Positions 8,295 through 14,848 of a DNA stretch of 30,642 nucleotides are shown one piece after another. The notes beneath the pieces are model-generated. The model was not told where the DNA came from, searched no databases, and saw nothing but the letters and a program-made list of their open reading frames with translations. Both the position numbers and the translations under genes were made by a program. This stretch comes from JBBIJH01 sp037446075 (GTDB taxonomy: Bacteria > Bacteroidota > Ignavibacteria > UBA10030 > JAHEZR01): contig JBBIJH010000016.1 of NCBI GenBank assembly GCA_037446075.1, positions 1 to 30,642 on the forward strand, read 5' to 3'. The stretch's first letter is position 1, and each line of letters begins with the position of its first letter.

Positions 8295-9611
8295 ATGACA
8301 ATCCTGTATAACATTCTCCATTTCTTGATCGCGATTGGGTTGCTCATCGTCGTTCACGAGTTGGGTCACTTTCTGGCGGCAAAACTCTCCGGGATGCGCG
8401 TCGATCGCTTCTCGATTGGCTTTCCTCCGCGGGCCTTTGGTAAAAAAATTGGCGAGACGGATTACTGTGTCTCTTGGATCCCGATCGGTGGCTACGTGAA
8501 GATTGCGGGGATGATTGATGAGAGCTTCGACACTGAATTTCTGAAGAGGGAACCGCAACAGTGGGAGTTCCGCGCAAAACCTTATCGACATCGGATTTTC
8601 GTGATCACGGCCGGCGTGCTCATGAATATTCTTCTCGCCGTTCTGATTTTCTGGGGGATCAACCTCGCGCGTGGAAAATTTCTCCAGCAAACAACCGAAG
8701 TTGGCTACGTACTGGAAAGAAGCATCGCAGAGAGGGCAGGCTTTAAACCGGGAGACAAGATTCTCTCTGTCAACGGGGAAAAAATCAATTACTGGAGTGA
8801 TGTCTATTCGCTGATCTATCTGGAGAATCTTGGAAACGATATTGTTGTCGAAGTGGAGCGCAATGGCAGCCCCCAGTCGATCCACTTACCAAAGAAATCC
8901 GTTCCGGATCAGCCAGAGGAGCAGTTTGGCCTTATCGCAAAATACACGGTAACGATGATCAGTGCAGTGGAGCCGAACCGCCCTGCAGCAAGATTGGGCT
9001 TGCAGCCCAAAGACATTATTCTCGCGTTGAACGGAGCACCCGTCTATTCTTCCAGACAGGTGGTGAACATCATCAGTAGCAACATCGGCAAGGAAATCTC
9101 CATCGAATGGAAGCGCGGTGATCAGATCCTGAAAGACAAGGTTGTTCCCGACCCTGACGGCCGGATTGGCATCCACGTTGGAAGTGTGTATCAAGGACCA
9201 ACGGTTCACGAAAGCTATAATATCTTCGCTGCTCTCGGTGGAGCGTTCACGGACATCCGGATCACGACGGGATATATCCTGAAGTCGGTCTCGTGGATGA
9301 TTCAGGGTAAAGTCTCTGTTGCTAACTCTGTCGCCGGCCCAATCCGGATCGCCCAGATGGCTACGACCTCGGCTGAGGGAGGCGTAATCACCTTCTTGAA
9401 TTTTGTGGCTCTTCTTAGCGTGAGCTTGGCAATTCTGAATATTCTGCCCTTCCCTGCCCTTGATGGCGGCCACCTCGTTTTCCTCCTCATTGAAGGTATC
9501 ACACGGCGAGAGATCCCGCACCGCGTGAAGCTCATCCTGCAACAGGTGGGTTTGATCCTTCTCCTCGCCTTCATGGCTTTTGTCATCTACAACGACATCG
9601 TCAACTTCTAA
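8295..9611 (+). CDS. rseP: RIP metalloprotease RseP (site-2 protease)
   Basis: RseP is a membrane-embedded zinc protease that cuts transmembrane segments, typically of anti-sigma factors after a first cleavage, and also remnant signal peptides. In this 438-aa protein the zinc motif HELGH is at residues 21-25 within the first membrane helix. The second catalytic motif is in NILPFPALDGGHLVF near the C-terminus. Two PDZ domains lie between them (roughly residues 130-200, with AERAGFKPGDKILSVNG, and 215-280, with AARLGLQPKDIILALNG). The last helix is at the C-terminal end. It follows dxr closely and is probably co-transcribed. A membrane-anchored anti-sigma factor is encoded in the same window (18195-19061) and would be a reasonable substrate candidate, but nothing in the sequence proves that. 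Confidence 0.97.
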   Translation: MTILYNILHFLIAIGLLIVVHELGHFLAAKLSGMRVDRFSIGFPPRAFGKKIGETDYCVSWIPIGGYVKIAGMIDESFDTEFLKREPQQWEFRAKPYRHRIFVITAGVLMNILLAVLIFWGINLARGKFLQQTTEVGYVLERSIAERAGFKPGDKILSVNGEKINYWSDVYSLIYLENLGNDIVVEVERNGSPQSIHLPKKSVPDQPEEQFGLIAKYTVTMISAVEPNRPAARLGLQPKDIILALNGAPVYSSRQVVNIISSNIGKEISIEWKRGDQILKDKVVPDPDGRIGIHVGSVYQGPTVHESYNIFAALGGAFTDIRITTGYILKSVSWMIQGKVSVANSVAGPIRIAQMATTSAEGGVITFLNFVALLSVSLAILNILPFPALDGGHLVFLLIEGITRREIPHRVKLILQQVGLILLLAFMAFVIYNDIVNF

Positions 9612-9696
9612 AGGCGATGATGGCGCCAGCACGCTGCTAGATTTCAGCGAGTAACAGAATCATGGAACTTCTTGGGGGAGAAAAGGAGGGATTCTC

Positions 9697-9723
9697 GGGG
9701 AAGGAAACCACTTCCTTTTGTTT
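9697..9723 (+). terminator. Weak rho-independent terminator after rseP
   Basis: A five-base-pair stem GGAAG (9699-9703) / CTTCC (9711-9715) can be extended by two G-U pairs. It has a 7-base loop and is followed by TTTTGTTT. It lies about 85 bases after the rseP stop, between convergent genes. The stem is short, so the call is tentative. Confidence 0.4.
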
Positions 9724-9741
9724 GGGAAGCAGCGACCCCGA

Positions 9742-10320
9742 TCACCACCGCATAGAGTTCAAGACGGATTGTTGAATGATGAAAAGGTTCCGGGGATCGA
9801 CTTTCACTCCTTTCCTTTCTGCTGGTACAGCTGCGAAGTCGTAAAAGTGCTTTCCCGTGCTGAACACAACAACCCTGACGAGAGTCCTCCCCCCGTCTGT
9901 AGAGTACTCGTAGGAGCAGAAGTTCCGTCCGTTGAGCTTGAACTCTTTTGGCTTTGTTACGATCTCTGCCTTTCCCTTGGCCCTCTCTGCTTTTAGTGCG
10001 AAGCTAATTCCGGCCAGGGCTTCAAGTCCTTCTCGTTCCAGCCTCCCCCGCGTGTTGACATCCGCATTAATCTCCGTAACCCCCATCGTCGCGCCATAGT
10101 CTTCCCTCACAAGCCAGATCAGAAGGTTAGGAGCGCTGCTCTCGTCCGTGGTCGCAAACCAGCCTTTGGGGACTTTGATCTGAAGGTCGTTGTTCAATGA
10201 CTTTACGACTTCATCTGTCATTGGATAGTCTGAGTCATAGGGAACGCGCGCACACCCAGGCCAAAGTAGAGCAAGGGAAATGATGAATTGGGCCGCCCGG
10301 TTTTTCAGTCGCGGTATCAT
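9742..10320 (-). CDS. Exported protein of unknown function, possible lipoprotein
   Basis: This 192-aa protein is not recognised as a named family. The N-terminus has a basic start and a hydrophobic stretch ending LLWPGCAR. The Cys could be a lipidation site, but the residues before it (W-P-G) are not a canonical lipobox. The mature part contains alternating strands: LQIKVPKGWFATTDES, LLIWLVREDYGATMGVTEIN, EFKLNGRNFCSYEYSTDGGR, VVVFSTGKHFYDFAAVP and a final helix IIQQSVLNSMRW. This order of strands and helix recalls the PsbP/Mog1-like fold seen in many small exported proteins, a weak resemblance only. It begins 6 bases after the DUF1684 gene; the AAGGAG site overlaps that gene's TAA stop, so the two are translationally coupled. 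Confidence 0.75.
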   Translation of the reverse strand: MIPRLKNRAAQFIISLALLWPGCARVPYDSDYPMTDEVVKSLNNDLQIKVPKGWFATTDESSAPNLLIWLVREDYGATMGVTEINADVNTRGRLEREGLEALAGISFALKAERAKGKAEIVTKPKEFKLNGRNFCSYEYSTDGGRTLVRVVVFSTGKHFYDFAAVPAERKGVKVDPRNLFIIQQSVLNSMRW

Positions 10321-10326
10321 CGCTCC

Positions 10327-10998
10327 TTAGTGATAAACTTTCTCTCCCGCTCTCACTGCGATCGCCAGTCGATTTTCCCGCGGAGGAATCGGACAACTGT
10401 AGGCCTCGTTGTAGGCACAGTAGGGATTGTATGCTCGATTGAAGTCAAGAAGGTACTCCCCCGTTTCGTTTTCTTCTAGATCGATATAGCGACCAGCACC
10501 ATAAGTCTCATGGCCCGAGGTGGAGTCTGTAAATGATACAAAGAGATGGTCGCCGCTGGCCTCTGTCTTCTCATCAGCAAACTTGAACACGGCGAGGCGA
10601 TGGGTACGTCCCTGAAGCATAAATTCCAGATAGCCGTACTTGACGGCTTTCCGATTTTCCCCCGTCGTGGTTGTGATGCTCACCGAGGGAGGGTTTTCCC
10701 TTTTCTGAAGGGTTGCTCGAACGACAAACTTCGGGTCGAGGTCAAAGTACTTCAGGCCCTGGAAAGCTGCGCGTTCTTTTTTTCGAATCGGCGACTTTGG
10801 AGAAACTTTGAGAAACGAATCTTTTTCGCTTCGGAAAGCTAACAGATCGGCAAAGTATTTCTTCTGCTCATCGGATGTCGCAAAGACAGGCAGGGCCTTC
10901 TGCTGTACTGATGCCGACTCCGGGGCCCCCTTATCAACCTTGCCACAATCAGAAAGAAGAATGAAAAGGAGTAAAATCGGGAAGTGGGGTTTTCGCAT
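10327..10998 (-). CDS. DUF1684 family exported protein
   Basis: The 223-aa protein (starting at the Met at 10998, which has AGGTG five bases upstream) carries the conserved DUF1684 pattern. Clear blocks are FRSEKDSFLKVSPKSPIRKK, FQGLKYFDLDPKFVVRA, SFTDSTSGHETYGAGRYIDL, DFNRAYNPYCAYNEAYSCPI and the closing ENRLAIAVRAGEK. The N-terminus is a hydrophobic signal (FPILLLFILLSDCGK) whose Cys suggests a lipoprotein, although Asp before the Cys is unusual for a lipobox. DUF1684 proteins are widespread in Bacteroidota and Actinobacteria; their biochemical role is not established. The Cys residues in YNPYCAYNEAYSCP are a typical feature of the family. It lies 21 bases after the PorV-family gene. Confidence 0.9.
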   Translation of the reverse strand: MRKPHFPILLLFILLSDCGKVDKGAPESASVQQKALPVFATSDEQKKYFADLLAFRSEKDSFLKVSPKSPIRKKERAAFQGLKYFDLDPKFVVRATLQKRENPPSVSITTTTGENRKAVKYGYLEFMLQGRTHRLAVFKFADEKTEASGDHLFVSFTDSTSGHETYGAGRYIDLEENETGEYLLDFNRAYNPYCAYNEAYSCPIPPRENRLAIAVRAGEKVYH

Positions 10999-11019
10999 GT
11001 GCACCTGCAACATCGCCCG

Positions 11020-12060
11020 CTACTCAGTTGCCCGTGCGAACCGATCCTCTGCAAGAGTCAGCTTCAACGATATTCGGTGGGTGTTGCCGAGCTCCCCTTG
11101 TGCATCAAACTTCACAAAGGAGTAGTCAACGTCCAGTTTTGGAAGGTGAACGCCAGCGCCGAGCGTGAGTTGCTTTACGTCGTTGTAGCCAGCACGAAGC
11201 GCGACAAGGTTCCTAAAATCATACTCGATCCCCGCGTGCATGTCCGCGCTCACAGGACCCACGTTCAGGGTGGACGCATACCGCCGGTTTTCAAAGCGCA
11301 CATCAAAATCGAGTGCCGGGGCAATCTGGCCGCCAAAGAGGTCAATGAAATAGGCCCCTCCGAGCTTTGCTGTTGGAGAGATTAGCTCCTTCGTGCCAGT
11401 GTCCCAGGCGATGAGGGTTGTCGTGATGTCCTGAAGATTCATCCCGAGCGCAAGCCTCTCGACCACTTTCAGACGAGTTCCAACGTCGAAACCGATCCCA
11501 GTCGCTGAATTCTCTCCAAGCTCTCTGCGGATGAGTTTGACATTTGCACCATAGACAAATTTATCGCTCGACCTCTTTGCGTAGCTAAAATAGAATGCCC
11601 AGTCCGCTGAATTGAAGTAGGCGATTTTGTCGTAATCCAGTCGGTCAGCATTGTCAAACACTCCGTTCCCGTTATAATCGATCAGCGCATTCCGCGTGTC
11701 CGGAATTCCGTCGATGCCAAGGCGAATGAGGCTGAAGCCGATGCTGCTCCTTACTCCAACAGGGAAAGCTATTGCTCCGTAGTCGTAGTTGATCAGACTC
11801 CCAAACCGCTCGTCGTGCATAAGGGTGAGCTGAGGGTACTGAATCAGGGACAGCCCAGCGGGGTTCCAGTAGCCGGCCGTTACATCGTTCGCCAGCGCCA
11901 CGAAGGCACCCCCCATCCCCAAGGCCCGACCGCCAACACCGATGGCGATAAACTCGCCTGCGTATTTCCCGATCTTCGTTCCTCCAGCGAGCACCCCTGT
12001 GTACATCATCGCTAGGAGTGATCCGGAGAGGAAAAACTTCTTCACGACTTTTTTTATCAT
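11020..12060 (-). CDS. PorV/PorQ-family outer membrane beta-barrel protein
   Basis: The start at 12060 is set by GGGAGG four bases before the ATG; an in-frame extension to 12093 lacks such a site. The 346-aa protein has a signal peptide (KKFFLSGSLLAMMYTGVLAG). It then shows the family hallmark IGVGGRALGMGGAFVALAND followed by VTAGYWNPAGLS, after which amphipathic beta strands run to the C-terminus (VALRAGYNDVKQLTLGAGVH, VDYSFVKFDAQGELGNTHRI). PorV is the T9SS outer-membrane component that takes cargo with C-terminal sorting domains, and related PorV/PorQ-type barrels occur in several copies in Ignavibacteria-like genomes. Cargo proteins of that kind flank this gene in the window (3-578 and 21448-25197). 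Whether this copy is PorV itself or a paralogue cannot be decided here. Its leader holds an unusual set of pairing segments (12089-12196). Confidence 0.88.
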   Translation of the reverse strand: MIKKVVKKFFLSGSLLAMMYTGVLAGGTKIGKYAGEFIAIGVGGRALGMGGAFVALANDVTAGYWNPAGLSLIQYPQLTLMHDERFGSLINYDYGAIAFPVGVRSSIGFSLIRLGIDGIPDTRNALIDYNGNGVFDNADRLDYDKIAYFNSADWAFYFSYAKRSSDKFVYGANVKLIRRELGENSATGIGFDVGTRLKVVERLALGMNLQDITTTLIAWDTGTKELISPTAKLGGAYFIDLFGGQIAPALDFDVRFENRRYASTLNVGPVSADMHAGIEYDFRNLVALRAGYNDVKQLTLGAGVHLPKLDVDYSFVKFDAQGELGNTHRISLKLTLAEDRFARATE

Positions 12061-12088
12061 GCGACCTCCCAAGAACAAAAAGCCGAAC

Positions 12089-12196
12089 TGCATCTCTGCC
12101 CGATGCGATCATTCGGTTCCTCAACCGAGGATTGTTAGAGATGCACCCTCCTTTAGAACCAAAATCTGCATCAAGAAATTACAGACCTCTAACAAT
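12089..12196 (-). promoter_or_regulatory. Candidate structured leader of the PorV-family gene, with mutually exclusive stems
   Basis: In transcript order (minus strand) three segments can pair. The first is AUUGUUAGAG (12196-12187), helped by GAUGCA (12172-12167). The second is UGCAUCUCUAACAAU (12145-12131). The third is AGAGAUGCA (12097-12089). The second segment can form 10 perfect pairs with the first, or 9 perfect pairs with the third, but not both in full because bases 12137-12140 are shared. A small hairpin CGGUU-gagg-AACCG (12127-12114) lies inside the second option. An orphan AAAGGAGG (12154-12147) sits between the first two segments with no suitably spaced start codon. The gene's own GGGAGG site follows about 20 bases after the third segment. 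A regulatory role is inference. Confidence 0.4.
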
Positions 12197-12233
12197 TCCC
12201 CGTCGATTCCCGCTATTTCTCGCTTTCCAAGGA

Positions 12234-12392
12234 CTAGGAGTCAGCTAGCAAGACCACTATGTCAATATCACCCTCTTCAACATCGGCACCAAGACTCTCG
12301 ATCAAGCGTGCGACAAGATCTGCCCGCCCCCTCTCTGCGAAGCCAGCGCCTTTTGATATAACTCCTCCACCAAGGTAGCATTCTGTGATCAT
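12234..12392 (-). CDS. Small ORF of 52 codons, unknown function
   Basis: An ATG at 12392 preceded by AGAGG (two bases away, tight but usable) opens a 52-codon frame ending in TAG at 12234. The product starts MITECYLGGGVISKGAGFAE and ends EEGDIDIVVLLADS. Its composition and codon use look like protein rather than random sequence: it is glycine-rich at the front, with an amphipathic helix ADLVARLIESLG and a hydrophobic strand DIDIVVLL. The acidic strand recalls the xDIDLxV strand of nucleotidyltransferases, but the GSxxxG part is absent, so no function is assigned. It lies 161 bases after the dnaX stop and 173 bases before the PorV-family start, on the same strand. It could be a short protein, a leader peptide or the tail of a lost gene. 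Confidence 0.45.
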   Translation of the reverse strand: MITECYLGGGVISKGAGFAERGRADLVARLIESLGADVEEGDIDIVVLLADS

Positions 12393-12553
12393 TTCCTCTC
12401 TTCAGATTGGAGTATCCCTTTTGTGTTACCGTGTCCTAGATACATCCTTTTTCGTCAAAAATCAAGCTTTCTCTGCGCATGTTCCTAGTTACGCCACTCT
12501 GTCAAATGCTTCCCTTCTGCGAATCGAACAAGATCCCGAGAATGTGGACATGC

Positions 12554-14329
12554 TCATTGGAGCGGCTCGGCCCCTAATTCTCTCATTAGGGCTCGGATCA
12601 CGGGATGGTCAAGCGATGCCGGGTCTGGAGCTTGTCCCCCGTTTGGCTGCTTTTTCCCCGCTGGTGATTGTGGCTTTTGTGAATTCAGGGAAAGCTCAAA
12701 CCGTACTTTCTTCCCATAAACCTTCTGAGCCAGCTCAACCAAGAAGTCCTTGCTTTTTTTCAGCGACGCGAGCTGATACTCGCTATGACAGCCGAGTTTC
12801 ACCGCTCCATCTATCACATCGAGCGGGTGAGATTCTCCGAGAAGCGTACCGACGTGAATTCGCTGCCGCCGGATCTCTGCAACAAATTCACTCCACTTCT
12901 GTTGAATCTCATCGAGTGACACGGGCTGGACGACCTTCGTCACAGATGCAGAGGGCAACTCTGCTTTGTGTGCTGGTGCGGCCCCGGCAGGCTGTTGTCG
13001 GGCTGGATTCCTCGCATACGGCATCTCCGGTTCGTTCACTCGGGGCGGCGCATTGGGAACAGACTTGAAGGTTTCTGCAGATTTGGATTCAGCCGAAGGA
13101 TTCATCGGCGAGAATGACTGCTGCCCGGATCTCTTTGCACCAGCCGAGTTCGAAGTCGAACCTGGCAGGTTTATATTTGCCTCTCCATTGATCTTCTGCC
13201 TCAACTCTTCGATCTGCTTTAATAACTCCTGAATCTCAACGGTGCTATCGAGCTTGATCATTTGCAACAATCCAGCCTCTAGCCGGATACGCGGCTGTGT
13301 ACTCCACTTCACAGCTGCCTCTGTCTCCGTAACGATTTTCATCAGACGAAGGAGGTCGTATTCTGAGAAGCTTCCGGCATCTGTCTGGTAGCGTTTCTTA
13401 TAGGTTTCTGACGCCTCGATGAGTAGCGTCGAGCCAGTGCTGCGCACGATGAGAAGATTCCGGAGATGCTCGAGGAGCCCACTCAGGAATTCCCGAATGT
13501 CGTAGCCCCGTTGGATGATGTTCTCGACAAGCTCCAGTCCGCCTTTTGTGTTCTTTTCCTTGATCAAATCCGTTGTCGTGAAGAAAAGCTCCTGATCCAC
13601 CAGGCTCAACGCGTCCACCAGCTGAGTGGCAGTGATCGTCTCACCACAGAAGGAAACAAGCTGATCAAAGATACTCTGGGCATCCCTTAGCGATCCGTCT
13701 CCTTTTTTTGCAATCAGGAGAAGGGAATCCTCATCGATCGTAATCCTCTCCTCCTGCGCGATGTATTTCAGGCGGGCGACGATCTCGTCAATAGAGATCC
13801 GTCGGAAATCAAAGCGGTGACAGCGGGAAAGGATTGTAAGCGGCACCTTCTGTACTTCTGTGGTCGCGAAAATGAAGAGAATGTACGACGGCGGCTCTTC
13901 AAGGGTTTTCAGGAGAGCGTTGAAGGCCTCCTTAGTCAGCATGTGAACTTCATCGATGATGTAGACCTTGTACTTCGACTTTGATGGACCGTACCGGACA
14001 GCATCGCGGAGGTTCCGAATTTCATCGATGCCACGGTTAGAGGCGCCGTCGATCTCGAAAACATCCACACTCCTGCTATTGGTGATTTCCTCGCAGATGT
14101 CGCATTCGTTGCAGGGATTCAGGCCCTTCGGTTGGCGGCAATTAATGGCTTTCGCCAGGATTCGAGCCATTGTCGTCTTGCCGGTCCCGCGCGGCCCGCT
14201 GAAGAGGTAAGCATGCGCCAGTCGGTTTCTCTCGATGGCATTCCGAAGTGTGGCCGTGACATGAGATTGTCCTACGACGTCTTCAAAGACCATCGGGCGC
14301 CATTTGCGGGCTGTGACGAAATAGGTCAT
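12554..14329 (-). CDS. dnaX: DNA polymerase III subunit gamma/tau
   Basis: DnaX is the ATPase of the replicative clamp loader. The 591-aa protein starts MTYFVTARKWRPMVFEDVVG and has Walker A GPRGTGKTT at residues 45-53. The four-Cys zinc module is at C64, C73, C76 and C79, the DEVH box at 126-129 and the SRC sensor motif at 168-170. Domain III continues to about residue 365. It is followed by a low-complexity linker rich in Ser, Pro and Ala (about 385-470) and a C-terminal tau-like domain (DEIQQKWSEFVAEIRRQRIH onward). No ribosome binding site is obvious. The gene follows the small lipoprotein gene by 33 bases. The ybaB and recR genes that often follow dnaX are not present downstream in this window. 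Confidence 0.97.
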   Translation of the reverse strand: MTYFVTARKWRPMVFEDVVGQSHVTATLRNAIERNRLAHAYLFSGPRGTGKTTMARILAKAINCRQPKGLNPCNECDICEEITNSRSVDVFEIDGASNRGIDEIRNLRDAVRYGPSKSKYKVYIIDEVHMLTKEAFNALLKTLEEPPSYILFIFATTEVQKVPLTILSRCHRFDFRRISIDEIVARLKYIAQEERITIDEDSLLLIAKKGDGSLRDAQSIFDQLVSFCGETITATQLVDALSLVDQELFFTTTDLIKEKNTKGGLELVENIIQRGYDIREFLSGLLEHLRNLLIVRSTGSTLLIEASETYKKRYQTDAGSFSEYDLLRLMKIVTETEAAVKWSTQPRIRLEAGLLQMIKLDSTVEIQELLKQIEELRQKINGEANINLPGSTSNSAGAKRSGQQSFSPMNPSAESKSAETFKSVPNAPPRVNEPEMPYARNPARQQPAGAAPAHKAELPSASVTKVVQPVSLDEIQQKWSEFVAEIRRQRIHVGTLLGESHPLDVIDGAVKLGCHSEYQLASLKKSKDFLVELAQKVYGKKVRFELSLNSQKPQSPAGKKQPNGGQAPDPASLDHPVIRALMRELGAEPLQ

Positions 14330-14362
14330 GTCAATTAGGAATTCAAAATGGAGAAAGGACGC

Positions 14363-14848
14363 CTAGCGAACTTGACGCTCTTGAGATTTCAGCACTTTAT
14401 CCACCGCATCGTCAAAATCCTTTTTCTTTCCAACAGTCAATGCACCATAAACGCCGAGGGAAATACCTCCAAAGAAACCAAAAATCATCCCATATCCTTG
14501 CCCGTCAGAGATGTTGAAGATGCATTCACGGCATTCTCCTGGCGGGTCTAGTATCGTTCCGAATGCTAATCCTAAAAGAAACCCTGACACTCCTAAGAAA
14601 GGTACCAGGACGATCAGCCGCCGAATGCGATTCCCAGAACCCATCTCTTCTTCAACAACGGCTACCTGTAACGGCTCACCCCGAGAATCAACGACAACAG
14701 TGCCCGTCGCACCCTTGATGATGCGTGGACCCTCTGAGGCTTCTCGAACCTCATATCGACTCGAACTACACGCTGACAGAATGAGGGCGAGTACGACGCA
14801 CAGTTGCACAACTGAACTACGTCCGCCCTGTTCCCTAAGCTCCTCCAT
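14363..14848 (-). CDS. Small lipoprotein with two glycine-rich membrane segments
   Basis: Started at the ATG at 14848, the protein has 161 residues; a TTG two codons earlier is less likely. The N-terminus carries a canonical lipobox LILSAC with Cys27. It then has a short beta-rich mature part (KGATGTVVVDSRGEPLQVAV) and two hydrophobic glycine-rich segments, LIVLVPFLGVSGFLLGLAFG and GMIFGFFGGISLGVYGALTV. These are separated by a loop containing ECRECIF and followed by a basic and acidic tail. Two glycine-zipper-like helices behind a lipid anchor suggest an envelope protein, but the family is not recognised. The gene overlaps the end of lon by 14 bases and precedes dnaX by 33 bases, so it is probably expressed with them. 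Confidence 0.75.
   Translation of the reverse strand: MEELREQGGRSSVVQLCVVLALILSACSSSRYEVREASEGPRIIKGATGTVVVDSRGEPLQVAVVEEEMGSGNRIRRLIVLVPFLGVSGFLLGLAFGTILDPPGECRECIFNISDGQGYGMIFGFFGGISLGVYGALTVGKKKDFDDAVDKVLKSQERQVR

Noticed and set aside
8886..9632. Minus-strand 248-codon frame opposite rseP
   Set aside because: It is a shadow of a clear RseP gene; the product has no recognisable motif and is composition-biased.
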